Positions 17,657-27,277 are shown, numbered from the stretch's first letter. The stretch: DNA of 64,000 bases from Ignavibacteriales bacterium (GCA_026390795.1 JAPLFG010000003.1:1240001-1304000), one strand, 5' to 3'. Translations and numbers: made by a program. Notes: a model not told the origin generated them from the letters alone.

Positions 17657-18646
17657 CTAATACAATATCTTTTCGGCATAAGAAAATATTGCGGGAGTTC
17701 CTCCCGTATGCCAGAATAGTATTGTGTCGGTATCTTTAAACTCATTATGTTCAACCGTATCAACCAAAGCGCCGAAAGCTCTGCCTGTATAAACCGGGTC
17801 AACAAGAATTCCTTCTGTTTCGGCCAAGAGTTTTATTGCTCTTCTGTCCAATTCACCAACAATACCGTAACCTTCACCGAGATATTCATTTCTGAGTATG
17901 AAATCATTTTTTGTAAATGTATGATCAACTCCCAAAAACTTTGCCGAGGAATTTGTAAGATTCAAGAGATGTTCCGAATAAACAAGATTGCCAGATTCTT
18001 CTTTATCAATTTCAACGCCGATCAAGTTAAAATTTTGTTTATAAATATATTTCCCTAAGACAAGTCCCGCGTGTGTTCCTCCCGAACTTGAGGCGAAAAT
18101 AACATGTGATATTTTTTGATTTATCTGTTCCAGCTGAATTTTGAGTTCATTAACAGCTTCAACAAAACCGGCAACACCAATTTCATTTGATCCGCCGTAA
18201 GGAATTATATAAGGATTCTTCCCGAGTTGAATTAATTTTTCTGAAATTTTCGGAATTTTTTCTCCTTTGCGGAACTCTCCCGACCAATGAATATGTGCGC
18301 CGAATAATTTATCCAGTAAAAAATTTCCTTTCGGCAGTTCGGGCTCTGAACCTCCGAGAACAAGATGACATTCCAATCCGCTTAGCGCACACGCTGCTGC
18401 AGTTTGTCTGCAATGATTAGACTGTTCTGCACCGCCGGTTATAATTGTGTCACACCCTTTTGAAAGAGCGTCCCCTATCAAAAATTCAAGTTTGCGTGTT
18501 TTGTTGCCGCCGAAAGCTAATCCGGTTAAGTCGTCCCGCTTTATAAAAATTCTCGGTCCATGCAGTTTTTTAGATAACTGTTTCAGCTCAGTAACTGGTG
18601 TTGGGAAAAATCCAATTTGTTTTCTAGGTAAGTCGAAATTTTTCAT
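17657..18646 (-). CDS. D-cysteine desulfhydrase / ACC deaminase-family PLP enzyme
   Basis: A 329-residue fold-type II PLP enzyme. The PLP-lysine lies in GGNKTRKLEFL and is preceded by the family segment RIFIKRDDLTGLAFGGNK; EQSNHCRQTAAAC follows, which gives the substrate-carboxylate loop. Members degrade D-cysteine to pyruvate, sulfide and ammonia, or open 1-aminocyclopropane-1-carboxylate. The two activities cannot be separated confidently here. The gene begins inside the end of the SagB-type gene (four-base overlap), so they are translationally coupled. Confidence 0.88.
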   Translation of the reverse strand: MKNFDLPRKQIGFFPTPVTELKQLSKKLHGPRIFIKRDDLTGLAFGGNKTRKLEFLIGDALSKGCDTIITGGAEQSNHCRQTAAACALSGLECHLVLGGSEPELPKGNFLLDKLFGAHIHWSGEFRKGEKIPKISEKLIQLGKNPYIIPYGGSNEIGVAGFVEAVNELKIQLEQINQKISHVIFASSSGGTHAGLVLGKYIYKQNFNLIGVEIDKEESGNLVYSEHLLNLTNSSAKFLGVDHTFTKNDFILRNEYLGEGYGIVGELDRRAIKLLAETEGILVDPVYTGRAFGALVDTVEHNEFKDTDTILFWHTGGTPAIFSYAEKILY

Positions 18647-19275
18647 CTAGGATAACCAACTGTTTGAGAAAGAATTATTTTTTGATCTGCTCTTAGTTTT
18701 AATACTTCGGCTAATTTTGGTCTGTCAATAAGACCTCTAACAACACATACTAATCCTTGCGAAGCACAATAGAGATAAACATTTTGAGCTATAAACCCGG
18801 CGTCCGCGGAAGTAAAAATTAATTTAATCTCATCGCTATCACTCGATTTGATTTTTGCGTAATCCGAAATGTAAAGAAGATTAACCGGCGCTCCTTTTAC
18901 AAAATCCTGCGTACCGAAAAGCTCACGAAGGTCCCCTTGTGCAACTGGACTTAACATATTTTCCTTTGCCTCGTACAAATAGACACCTTCAGCTAACGCC
19001 ACATAAACATCCATCTCCTGCCAGTTACGAGCTGACGGCGCTGTGCGTTTGCCGGTTCCCGGGCGGTTAATTCCGTATGCTGCCCATAACAAATTTGAAA
19101 GTTCTTGAAGAGGCAGCTGCCTGGTATCAAAGATGCGAGCTGATTGACGCATTGAAAGAGCTTGCATCAGCGGTTTACCGATTTCTTTTTGAGGTGGCGG
19201 CAACAGAAGTGTTATTAATTCCTGCGCATTAATAACGGAAGCAATTAATAATAGTGCTAAAAATATTTTTTTCAT
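18643..19275 (-). CDS. SagB/ThcOx-family nitroreductase, exported
   Basis: A 210-residue FMN-type nitroreductase-fold protein. It has a signal peptide (MKKIFLALLLIASVINA) and the family segments MSMRQSARIFDTRQLPLQELSNLLWAAYG and GKRTAPSARNWQEMDVYVA, which hold the flavin-phosphate arginine and serine. Exported members of this subfamily are of unknown substrate; no leader peptide or cyclodehydratase gene is nearby, so a role in thiazole/oxazole peptide synthesis is not supported. It overlaps the downstream PLP enzyme gene by four bases. Confidence 0.85.
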   Translation of the reverse strand: MKKIFLALLLIASVINAQELITLLLPPPQKEIGKPLMQALSMRQSARIFDTRQLPLQELSNLLWAAYGINRPGTGKRTAPSARNWQEMDVYVALAEGVYLYEAKENMLSPVAQGDLRELFGTQDFVKGAPVNLLYISDYAKIKSSDSDEIKLIFTSADAGFIAQNVYLYCASQGLVCVVRGLIDRPKLAEVLKLRADQKIILSQTVGYPR

Positions 19276-19343
19276 GGCTCACCTAAGTTTATTAAAAAAT
19301 AAATCTATTCATTAACAACGATATTTACTCACTCCAAAGAAAT

Positions 19344-20459
19344 CTAATCATGGTTATCAATCTCCGACAACAGATAAACCGCAAATGACGCAAGCCAATG
19401 TTCACCTTCATAATTTCCACTTGTAATATTCGACAACCCCGCTTCTGCATGTTTTTGTGCCGATGAATAAAGAATTTTTTTTAGAACACTCTTCTCGGAT
19501 AAATTTTTAGCGATGCCATACATGCACCACGCCCGACTTAAATTCAATCCATCAAGATGAACAAGCTTTGGATCGGTTCTATCGGTTACAACTGCGGGCC
19601 CAAGAAGATTTTTTGTTCTGCCGATCTTGGGCATAAACTTCTTAAACCAATTTTGAAAATCTGTTGGCTTAAGAATTCTTCTCATTAGATCGGCTTCCAT
19701 CAGACCCGGTGAAAAGAAATCTTCTCCTCCCGGTTCCCATTTAGGATCATAGTCCTTATCATTCTTATAATAAGTAAGTGCTCTTTCTATAAGAAGATTT
19801 TCAAATATTTCGTAGTGCGCTTTGCGGGCGTAATCCAATGCGAAAGCAATTCCAAATGCTGTGTTGGGATGAACTCCGGTTCTAATTGGATAATTTTGTT
19901 TAGGAAGAAAATTTATGTAGCTCTGCACTAGAGCATCTGTCAGCGGCTGCAAATTCTGGTTCCATTTTTTTCCGTCAGCATCGTTCCAGTTCATTAACTC
20001 TTCCTGAAGTTTTAAAAGCCACGCCCACCCGTATGTCCGTTCAAAAGATTTTCGATTTTCTTGATTCAAATATGCGACTTCCGTTTTAATATTTTCGGCG
20101 GTTAAATTTTGGTTAAGAGCTTTTCTAATTTCTTGAGAGTTCTCTAGATCCGGAAATGTTTTCAGAAGACGAACCAGCATCCAGTGACCATGCACGGACG
20201 AATGCCAATCAAAACAGCCGTAAAATGCTGGATGCATAACAGAAGGCGCCAGCACTTCTTTTGGATCATTCATCACATGATCAAGTTTGTTCGGATATTC
20301 TTTCTGCACACACTTCAATGCAAGTCGAGCAAATCCAGAAGCAATTTTTTCGTTGAATGTACTTTTCATAGAGGTGCCTTTAGAATTTTGCTGCGGAGAA
20401 ATATCTGAGACTGTTAGGAATAATGCAAAAAGTAAAAATAAATGAAAATACTTTTTCAC
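19344..20459 (-). CDS. DUF2891 family protein, secreted
   Basis: A 371-residue protein with a signal peptide (hydrophobic core YFHLFLLFALFLTV). The body is helical and matches the DUF2891 family, including HPAFYGCFDWHSSVHGHWMLVRLL, HPNTAFGIAFALDYAR and DFFSPGLMEADLMRRI. The regular helix pairs suggest an alpha/alpha-toroid fold like that of glycoside-processing enzymes, but no activity is established. It stands alone, 37 bases downstream of the YciI-like gene. Confidence 0.85.
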   Translation of the reverse strand: MKKYFHLFLLFALFLTVSDISPQQNSKGTSMKSTFNEKIASGFARLALKCVQKEYPNKLDHVMNDPKEVLAPSVMHPAFYGCFDWHSSVHGHWMLVRLLKTFPDLENSQEIRKALNQNLTAENIKTEVAYLNQENRKSFERTYGWAWLLKLQEELMNWNDADGKKWNQNLQPLTDALVQSYINFLPKQNYPIRTGVHPNTAFGIAFALDYARKAHYEIFENLLIERALTYYKNDKDYDPKWEPGGEDFFSPGLMEADLMRRILKPTDFQNWFKKFMPKIGRTKNLLGPAVVTDRTDPKLVHLDGLNLSRAWCMYGIAKNLSEKSVLKKILYSSAQKHAEAGLSNITSGNYEGEHWLASFAVYLLSEIDNHD

Positions 20460-20496
20460 ATTTCCTCCGGATGAAAATTTTTAGAACAAAATTTAA

Positions 20497-20793
20497 TTAG
20501 TGTTTCGCTACTCTTGCTCGGTGAATATTAATTTTTTGCCAGACATTGCCGGTAATGTACGCTTCATTTTTTAACCATTGCTCATTCAGCTCCTCGCGCG
20601 AGGGATAGTCACAAATAATCATAGAGCCGATCATTTTTTCTTCATCATCTAGAATTGCTGACGCGTAAAGCCACTTGCCGGCATCAAACATTTTTTGAGC
20701 ATTTGTTAAGTGGCTTTCTCGCACCGCCATTCTTCTTTCCAGGGCTTTATCGTCTGTGCCGTCATAAGCTATTACTATAAATTGCATTTTCAA
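20497..20793 (-). CDS. YciI-family protein
   Basis: A 98-residue ferredoxin-like fold protein of the YciI family (MKMQFIVIAYDGTD..ALERRMAVRESHL). The conserved His and Asp residues that make up a possible active site are seen in RESHL and DDEEK. Family members are mostly uncharacterised, some related to dehalogenases or muconolactone isomerase-like enzymes. It lies nine bases downstream of the aldo/keto reductase gene, so it is likely co-transcribed. Confidence 0.85.
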   Translation of the reverse strand: MKMQFIVIAYDGTDDKALERRMAVRESHLTNAQKMFDAGKWLYASAILDDEEKMIGSMIICDYPSREELNEQWLKNEAYITGNVWQKINIHRARVAKH

Positions 20794-20802
20794 TCTCCTT
20801 TT

Positions 20803-21771
20803 TTATCCGTTAACCAGCTTCATGCCGGATTGACTTTTTCTTTCACCTTTAATTTTCTTTGCAAGAGTGTTGATTCTGCTTAGCTCTTCTGCCGTTAATT
20901 TGATTTCAGTAGAATTAATATTTTCCATTAAATATTTTTCTCTTTTTGTACCGGGAATCGGAAAGATATCTTCGCCCTGTGCGTGCAGCCACGCCAAAGC
21001 CAGCTGACTTGCTTTGCATCCTTTCTTTCCGGCAATTTGTTCAAGTTCTTCTACTATTTTCAAATTTGCTTTGAAATTATCCTCTTCAAACCAAGGAACT
21101 CTTTTTCTGAAATCGTTTTCGTCGAACTGATTTGTGTCTTTCACTTTTCCGGTTAAAAATCCTCTGCCGAGCGGACTATAAGGAACAACTGCAATATTAA
21201 ATTCTCTGCACGTTTGCAAAATTTTATCTTCAATATCTCTTACCCAGATTGAGTATTCAGTCTGCAGTGCGGTGATCGGATGAATTTTGTAAGCGCGCTT
21301 TAGAGATTCGGCAGACGCTTCTGAAAGTCCTAAATATTTTACTTTTCCTTCTTTAACAAGATCCGACATTGCGCCGACAGATTCTTCAACCGGAACATTC
21401 GGGTCTACCCGATGCAGATAGTATAGATCAATTGAATTAATTCCGAGTCTTTTTAAACTTGCATCGCAAGCGCTCTTCGCATATTCCGGTCTGCCGCTTA
21501 TTCCGGCTTCGTTGGGAAGAAATCCGAATTTTGTAGCAATGACAGCTTCATTCCTTCTTTCCTTCAGCGCTTTGCCGACTAATATTTCATTATGCCCGTT
21601 GCCGTAAACATCGGCGGTATCAAAAAAATTTAATCCGTTGTTAAGCGCTGTATGTATGGTTGCAATTGATTCCTCATCGTTTGTCGGTCCGTACCATTCG
21701 GACATTCCCATGCATCCTAATCCAAGTATTGATGCATTGAGATCGCTATTTCCAATTTTTCTCTTAACCAT
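20803..21771 (-). CDS. Aldo/keto reductase
   Basis: A 322-residue NADPH-dependent aldo/keto reductase of the AKR11/13-like (IolS/Tas) type. The tetrad Asp-Tyr-Lys-His is seen in FFDTADVYGNG (Asp, Tyr), ATKFG (Lys) and YYLHRVDP (His). The C-terminal segment GTKREKYLMENI binds the cofactor phosphate. Substrate unknown. It is downstream of the cupin gene across a repetitive 70-base spacer. Confidence 0.93.
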   Translation of the reverse strand: MVKRKIGNSDLNASILGLGCMGMSEWYGPTNDEESIATIHTALNNGLNFFDTADVYGNGHNEILVGKALKERRNEAVIATKFGFLPNEAGISGRPEYAKSACDASLKRLGINSIDLYYLHRVDPNVPVEESVGAMSDLVKEGKVKYLGLSEASAESLKRAYKIHPITALQTEYSIWVRDIEDKILQTCREFNIAVVPYSPLGRGFLTGKVKDTNQFDENDFRKRVPWFEEDNFKANLKIVEELEQIAGKKGCKASQLALAWLHAQGEDIFPIPGTKREKYLMENINSTEIKLTAEELSRINTLAKKIKGERKSQSGMKLVNG

Positions 21772-21789
21772 TTTGTCTTTCCTTTCTTT

Positions 21790-21835
21790 ATTCCTTTTTC
21801 CTTCATGGTTTCATTGCGTCATTCCTTTTTCCTTC
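21790..21835. repeat. Pyrimidine-rich repeat tract with 15-bp direct repeat
   Basis: ATTCCTTTTTCCTTC occurs exactly twice, at 21790-21804 and 21821-21835, inside a strongly pyrimidine-rich spacer between the cupin and aldo/keto reductase genes. A closely related tract with the opposite orientation relative to its gene lies at 46079-46135. Confidence 0.7.
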
Positions 21836-21841
21836 TTTCCT

Positions 21842-22198
21842 TCATTGCTTTATTACTTCTATCACATCTTCTTTATTCGGAACTACGCACAAAAATTCAA
21901 ATGCTTCATCTCCCAAAGTTTTATATGAATGAGGAACACCTGCCGGAATAAAAACGACGTCATCTTTTTTAGCTACAAATTTGTGTTCGCCAATTACAAC
22001 ATCGGCATTTCCGTTTAGAACAAGCTGCTCATGTTCAACCGTGTTTGTATGCATCGGCATTCCTCCGCCAGGCTGAATAGTGAATTTGCGCATCGCGAAA
22101 TTAGGAGCTTCATTAGAACTAATAAGAACCTGCTTTGTTGTTTTAGTTCCGGCAGTAACTTCTTCTTTCGGAACTTCGTCTATTTTTTTAACCGACAT
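21842..22198 (-). CDS. Cupin-domain protein
   Basis: A 118-residue single-cupin protein. Motif 1 is GGGMPMHTNTVEHEQLVLNG with the metal-ligand histidines and glutamate, and motif 2 is VVFIPAGVPHSYKTLG with the last histidine. It likely binds a divalent metal; a sugar-binding or oxygenase-like role is possible but not shown. It may be in one transcript with the downstream aldo/keto reductase. Confidence 0.88.
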   Translation of the reverse strand: MSVKKIDEVPKEEVTAGTKTTKQVLISSNEAPNFAMRKFTIQPGGGMPMHTNTVEHEQLVLNGNADVVIGEHKFVAKKDDVVFIPAGVPHSYKTLGDEAFEFLCVVPNKEDVIEVIKQ

Positions 22199-22341
22199 GT
22201 TTTACCTTTCTGAAACTTTATAAATTACAGAAGAAAATTTAACTAAAAGCACAATTAGATTTTAACCGATAATAACTTTTTGTAATTTTCCGCCGGCCGA
22301 TTAGATGCCAGTAATTTTATCAATTAATATCAGAGTCCGTT

Positions 22342-23979
22342 ATGAAATTTACCAAACTGTTTCTCGTTCTTACTCTTTTTGTTTCGTCATTAATGATTGC
22401 ATCAACAAAGGGAAAAATTCTTACAACCGCGGAAAAAACAAATTTTGAATCGACTTCTCGATACGCAGAAGTAATAGATTTCTTCAAACGATTAAAAAAG
22501 ATTTCGCCGAATATCAAAATAGAATCGATTGCGAAATCCATTGAAGGAAGAGAGATTCCCCTTATCATAATGGGAAAACCTCTGCCAAAATCTTATAAAG
22601 ATATTAAGAAAGATAAAAGAATTGTAATCTACGTTCAGGCGAATATTCACGCCGGAGAAGTTGAAGGAAAAGAAGCAATTCAGATGATTGCGAGAGATAT
22701 CTTACTAAAAGAAACTCCAGACTATTTGAAAAATGTTCTTCTGTTAATCTGCCCCATCTTCAACGCCGATGGAAACGAGCAGATAAGCAAACTCAATAGA
22801 ACAAATCAAAACGGTCCAGTTAACGGTGTCGGCGTCCGCCACAACGGACAAATGCTTGATCTAAACCGAGACGCGATGAAAGTTGAAACGCCGGAAGTTT
22901 ACGGAATGATCACAAACATTTTGAGGAAATGGGATCCGGCGCTGATGCTCGATCTTCATACAACGAACGGTTCGTATCATACGGAACCATTAACTTATAC
23001 TTGGATGAATAATGGAAATACAGACAGAACTTTGGTGAATTACATGCGGGATAAAATGGCGCCGTGGCTGAAAAAAACAATTACGGAAAAGTATTCCACA
23101 CCAAATGTTTTTTACGGTGAGTTTAGAGATATGCGCGATCCGAGCAAAGGATGGGATTCATACGCTTTTGAACCGAGATACATTGTTAATTACGTCGGCT
23201 TGAGAAACCGTCTCTCTTTATTAAATGAAAATTATGTCTATGCCGATTTTAAAACACGTGTACTTGGCTGTTACAGTTTTCTTAGAGGGGTTTTGGATTA
23301 CGCATCTGCAAACAAAGACGAGATTAAAAAGAGGCTGAAGGATGCCGACGAAAGGACAATCGCTCATGGAATGAACCCGACCGAGAAGGATTCTTTTGCG
23401 GTTGAGTTTGTAGAAAAACCAACTCCAACTCCCGAAGTTATTAACGCATATGAAATGGAATCTTATAAAGACGCGAACGGAAGAGAAAGACTTAAGCCGA
23501 CCGATAAGGTTAAGCAAGTTACAGTTCCTTATTTCGCGGATTATTTTCCAAAGCGAAGTGTTCAATATCCATACGCATACATTATTACTATTCCCGACGC
23601 TCAAGTTGTAAAACTCTTGAAGACGCACGGAATAAAAATCGAGAAGCTAGAAAAACCGGTTACACTAGATGTTCAGACAATAAAAATTAAAGAGTTAAAA
23701 CCAGCTGCAAGGTTGAATCAAGGCCATTATAATAATTCTATCAAAGTTGATTATATAAAAGAGAAAAAAGAATTTGCCGCGGGAAGTTTAGTTATACGAA
23801 CGGCTCAACCGCTTGCAAATGTTGCCGCATATCTGCTTGAACCGGAAACCGACGATGGTCTTCTTCTCTGGAATTACTGGGATAAATATTTAGTGCCGCA
23901 ATGGGGCGGATCTTTTTTACTGTATCCGGTTACCAAAGTTTTAACGGCGCAGGAAATTCCATCGAAGGAATTGAAATAG
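22342..23979 (+). CDS. M14-family zinc carboxypeptidase, secreted
   Basis: A 545-residue peptidase with a signal peptide of about 21 residues. The zinc ligands of the M14 fold are HAGE (His103, Glu106) and LDLHTTNG (His206), with substrate-binding NR at 175-176 (LDLNRDAMK). The C-terminal 200 residues are an extra beta domain often found in Bacteroidota members. It should trim C-terminal residues or amide bonds of peptides in the periplasm. It is preceded by a 143-base divergent region shared with the cupin gene. Confidence 0.9.
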   Translation: MKFTKLFLVLTLFVSSLMIASTKGKILTTAEKTNFESTSRYAEVIDFFKRLKKISPNIKIESIAKSIEGREIPLIIMGKPLPKSYKDIKKDKRIVIYVQANIHAGEVEGKEAIQMIARDILLKETPDYLKNVLLLICPIFNADGNEQISKLNRTNQNGPVNGVGVRHNGQMLDLNRDAMKVETPEVYGMITNILRKWDPALMLDLHTTNGSYHTEPLTYTWMNNGNTDRTLVNYMRDKMAPWLKKTITEKYSTPNVFYGEFRDMRDPSKGWDSYAFEPRYIVNYVGLRNRLSLLNENYVYADFKTRVLGCYSFLRGVLDYASANKDEIKKRLKDADERTIAHGMNPTEKDSFAVEFVEKPTPTPEVINAYEMESYKDANGRERLKPTDKVKQVTVPYFADYFPKRSVQYPYAYIITIPDAQVVKLLKTHGIKIEKLEKPVTLDVQTIKIKELKPAARLNQGHYNNSIKVDYIKEKKEFAAGSLVIRTAQPLANVAAYLLEPETDDGLLLWNYWDKYLVPQWGGSFLLYPVTKVLTAQEIPSKELK

Positions 23980-24015
23980 CATTTAAATACTGAGCAAAGA
24001 AGAAAGGAAGTAAAA

Positions 24016-24318
24016 ATGTTCTTTGGTAAAACTTGGGATGAATGGATCTCGCAATACGCGGGAAGTCATCAAAATCCATTAAATAGATTTTGTCATACAA
24101 TCGGTATTCCTCTTATTGCAATATCAATTCCGTTTTTTGTTATAAGTATTTTTGTTCAGGATCTCTGGAAGATTCCAGCCGCTATGTTTATTGTTGGGTG
24201 GATCTTCCAGTTTGTCGGACATGCATTTGAAGGAAAGCCGCCGGAATTTTTAAAAGACTGGCGTTTTCTTTTTGTTGGTCTCCGGTGGTGGTTTGCAAAA
24301 ATTAAAGGGCGGGCTTAA
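24016..24318 (+). CDS. DUF962/Mpo1-like membrane protein
   Basis: A 100-residue integral membrane protein. The N-terminal segment WDEWISQYAGSHQNPLNRFCHTIGIPL and the C-terminal GHAFEGKPPEFLKD are characteristic of the DUF962/Mpo1-like family, whose yeast member Mpo1 is a dioxygenase of fatty-acid alpha-oxidation. The conserved histidines (HQ, HTIG and GHAFE) are present. Two to three membrane helices are visible. An SD-like AAGGAAG precedes the start. It converges with the SDR gene. Confidence 0.85.
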   Translation: MFFGKTWDEWISQYAGSHQNPLNRFCHTIGIPLIAISIPFFVISIFVQDLWKIPAAMFIVGWIFQFVGHAFEGKPPEFLKDWRFLFVGLRWWFAKIKGRA

Positions 24319-24325
24319 TTCTTAA

Positions 24326-25087
24326 TTACACTTTTGTTTTTGAAGCGAGCCATTCATAAAGAGAACCGGGAATCAATCCGACAATCCGTGTAAGCAGAGC
24401 CATCTGCCACGGAAATTGAATTATTCTTTTTTCTCTTTTGATTCCATCTATAATAATCTGCGCCGCTTCTTCGGGCTCCATTAGAAACGGCATCTTGAAT
24501 TTATTCTGCGCGGTCATCGGGGTTTTTACAAATCCCGGTTTAACCGTAATCACTTTTATACCGTACCGTTTTAATTCAACCCTAAGACCTTCGAAATAAA
24601 TTGAAACTGCGGCTTTGCTTGCACAATAAAATCCGCTTCCGGAATAACCGCGGTTATCTGCAAGAGACGAAACACCGACGATCATTCCTTTTTTGATTTT
24701 CACAAAATCGGGAAGAAGTTGTTCAACCCAATAAACAATTCCGAAAAAATTGGCTCCGAAAGTCTCTTCAGCAAATCGGGAATCATAATTATCAACTGTA
24801 ACGGTACGACCAACACCGGAATTCAAAATTGCAACATCTACACTGCCGAATTTTTCTTTGATGACTTTATAAGCTGAAGCAACTTCATTTTTTTTGCTTA
24901 CATCACATTTAATAATTAGCGGCTGGTTATTAGTGATTTGTGATTGGTTTACCAATTCTTCCAGTAACTCGATTCTCCTGGCAAGCAGAATCAGTCTGCA
25001 CTTTTCTCTTAAAAGTTGAAGAGCAATTGCTTTTCCAATACCCGAGGAAGCGCCGGTAATTAAAACAACTTTGTTTTCGAAATTCAT
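24326..25087 (-). CDS. Short-chain dehydrogenase/reductase
   Basis: A Rossmann-fold SDR. The cofactor motif TGASSGIGKA follows the start directly; NSG is the structural motif, and the catalytic residues are in GVSSLADN (Ser) and YCASK (Tyr, Lys). The C-terminal hydrophobic helix suggests a membrane-associated DHRS7-like or ceramide/retinol-type subgroup. I start it at the Met just before NFENKVVLITG (25087); a start 60 bases further upstream is open but would add 20 unusual residues. Substrate unknown. It is divergent from the DUF3109 gene. Confidence 0.88.
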   Translation of the reverse strand: MNFENKVVLITGASSGIGKAIALQLLREKCRLILLARRIELLEELVNQSQITNNQPLIIKCDVSKKNEVASAYKVIKEKFGSVDVAILNSGVGRTVTVDNYDSRFAEETFGANFFGIVYWVEQLLPDFVKIKKGMIVGVSSLADNRGYSGSGFYCASKAAVSIYFEGLRVELKRYGIKVITVKPGFVKTPMTAQNKFKMPFLMEPEEAAQIIIDGIKREKRIIQFPWQMALLTRIVGLIPGSLYEWLASKTKV

Positions 25088-25238
25088 ATTTGTCTCGGCT
25101 GAAAATATTTCCATTCCAAAATCGTAAATCAAAATCAACAAATCCAAAATCTGGCAGGTTTTTTTTGATAGAACAAAATTTGTATCTTTTCATAAATTTT
25201 TTTGAAACATTTGCACCTTCATCGGTTACAGACAAAAT

Positions 25239-25805
25239 ATGAATCCGGAATTTCTTGAAATAGAAAAAGTATTTATCAATAAAGAAATAATAGATACTAA
25301 CTTTACGTGCGATCTTTCAAAATGCAAAGGCGCATGCTGCACGATGGAAAGCGAGTTCGGCGCCCCGCTCACGGAAAACGAGATTGAACAGATAAATAAA
25401 ATTCTCCCCGTTGTAATGGAATATTTGCCTAAAGAACACAATGAGGAGATAGAGAAAAAGGGCTTTTGGATTGAGAAGCAGGACGATTTGATGACGCGAA
25501 GTTTAAACAACAGAGCCTGCGTTTTCGTAACTTGGGATGGCGATATTGCTAAGTGTGGTATTGAGAAGGCTTATCGCGATGGAAAAATTGATTTCATCAA
25601 ACCCGTCTCTTGTCATTTATTCCCTATTCGCGTTTCAAAATTCGGCGGAGACGTTTTACGGTTCGAAAAATATTCCGAGTGTCAACCGGCACTCGAAAAA
25701 GGAAATAAAACTCAAATAAAAATTATAGATTTCTGCCGTGAATCTCTTGAACGTGAATACGGCAAAGAATGGTTTAGTAAAACAAAAAAATCGGTCGATG
25801 ATTAA
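25239..25805 (+). CDS. DUF3109 family cysteine-rich protein
   Basis: A 188-residue protein of DUF3109, a YkgJ-like family common in Bacteroidota. The N-terminal cysteine cluster CDLSKCKGACC, together with CVFVTWDGDIAKCGIEKA and PVSCHLFP and the late ECQPA and FCRESL segments, could bind a metal or Fe-S cluster. No function is known. The gene ends two bases before rpoN begins, so it is the first gene of the sigma-54 operon. Confidence 0.88.
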   Translation: MNPEFLEIEKVFINKEIIDTNFTCDLSKCKGACCTMESEFGAPLTENEIEQINKILPVVMEYLPKEHNEEIEKKGFWIEKQDDLMTRSLNNRACVFVTWDGDIAKCGIEKAYRDGKIDFIKPVSCHLFPIRVSKFGGDVLRFEKYSECQPALEKGNKTQIKIIDFCRESLEREYGKEWFSKTKKSVDD

Positions 25806-25807
25806 TT

Positions 25808-27277
25808 ATGCTATCTCTTCAACATAAATTATCTCTGCAGCAAAAGCTTTCTCCACAGCAGATTCAATATCAGAAACTGCTGCAGTTGAATACTCTCGCC
25901 CTGGAACAGCGTATAAAAACCGAGCTTGAGCTGAACCCGATTCTCGAAGAGACTCTTGACGAAGAAATTGATCTTGATCAGGAAAAGGATGAGGATTCCG
26001 ACGATACTATCAGCTCAGACGATGAGGACGAAAAATACGACAGCAAAGATGATGAGTTCGAGTTAGAAGATTATATGAATGAGACCGAATCCGAACACGA
26101 ATTCGACCGCTTGAATAGAAGCAGCGATGAAGAAAAAATCCGGCCGGTTGCACCTCAAAAAAGATCGATGCGTGAGAATTTGATTGATCAGCTTCACATG
26201 CTTGATCTGACGGAAGAAGAAACAATTCTTGGCGAAAATATAATTGGCGGTTTGGACAAAGACGGTTATTTCAAAGCCAATCTCGAAAAAATTGTTAACG
26301 AATTAAAAATGTTCGAGCACATTGAAGTTCAACTTGAACAGGCTGAAAAAATATTAAAACAGATTCAAACTCTGGAACCGGTTGGAATTGCTACTCGGAA
26401 TTTACAAGAATGCCTGCTAGTTCAAATAAGAAATTCCTCTTATGACCCGTACTATTCTTATTTAGCTGAAAAAATTCTTGCAGAGCATTTCGATGATTTT
26501 GCCAACCGGCGCTTTGACGTTATCCAAAAAGAAATGAATCTGTCCAAAGAAACTTTGCGCACCACGATAGACTTAATTCAAAAACTTAATCCCAAGCCCG
26601 GTGAAGGAAATATTGATTCCGAAGAAATGAATCAGATCACTCCGGATTTTCTAATTGAAAAAATTGAAGAGAATTACGTTGTTACACTAAACGACAGAAG
26701 CGTACCGTCTGTTACGATCAGCAGAACTTATCTCGAAATGATTGACACAAAGAAACACAAGCGGAACATTTCCACCCGAGAGAAAGAAACTTATAAATTC
26801 TTGCGTGAGAAATTTGAATCCGCAAAGTGGTTTATTGCTTCATTGCAGCAGAGACGTAATACATTGATGAGAATAATGCGTGCAATTCTTGAAAGACAAT
26901 ATGAATTTTTCGAAAACGGTCCCCGCTTTTTAAAACCGATGATTTACAAAGACATAGCAGAAGAAATTCAAATGGATATTTCAACTATCAGCCGCGTGGT
27001 GAACGGAAAGTTTGTTCAAAGTCCGCAAGGCATTCATGAATTGAAATATTTTTTCAGCGAAGGTTTATCCACCGATTCCGGCGACGATATATCAAACAAA
27101 CATATCAAAGAGCTCATAAAAGAAATTTGCGATAACGAACCGAAAGACAATCCTTACAGCGACGATAAAATTGCGAGCATACTTCAAGAAAAAGGAATAC
27201 ATGTTGCCCGCCGAACTGTTGCGAAGTACCGCGAAGCTCTAAAAATATCCGTCGCGCGCCTGCGAAAGGAATTATGA
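25808..27277 (+). CDS. rpoN: RNA polymerase sigma-54 factor
   Basis: A 489-residue complete sigma-54. The glutamine/leucine-rich region I is at residues 1-48 (LSLQHKLSLQQKLSPQQIQ), the acidic region II follows (about 55-120, DEEIDLDQEKDEDSDD), then the core-binding domain, the helix-turn-helix (DISTISRVVNGKFVQSP) and the RpoN box ARRTVAKYRE at 467-476. It directs transcription from -24/-12 promoters and needs AAA+ activators, none of which are in this window. The stop overlaps the start of the next gene by four bases (ATGA). Confidence 0.97.
   Translation: MLSLQHKLSLQQKLSPQQIQYQKLLQLNTLALEQRIKTELELNPILEETLDEEIDLDQEKDEDSDDTISSDDEDEKYDSKDDEFELEDYMNETESEHEFDRLNRSSDEEKIRPVAPQKRSMRENLIDQLHMLDLTEEETILGENIIGGLDKDGYFKANLEKIVNELKMFEHIEVQLEQAEKILKQIQTLEPVGIATRNLQECLLVQIRNSSYDPYYSYLAEKILAEHFDDFANRRFDVIQKEMNLSKETLRTTIDLIQKLNPKPGEGNIDSEEMNQITPDFLIEKIEENYVVTLNDRSVPSVTISRTYLEMIDTKKHKRNISTREKETYKFLREKFESAKWFIASLQQRRNTLMRIMRAILERQYEFFENGPRFLKPMIYKDIAEEIQMDISTISRVVNGKFVQSPQGIHELKYFFSEGLSTDSGDDISNKHIKELIKEICDNEPKDNPYSDDKIASILQEKGIHVARRTVAKYREALKISVARLRKEL

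Noticed and set aside
18643-19275. Thiazole/oxazole-modified peptide cluster because of SagB similarity
   Set aside because: No precursor peptide or cyclodehydratase gene nearby; the protein has a signal peptide, unlike SagB.
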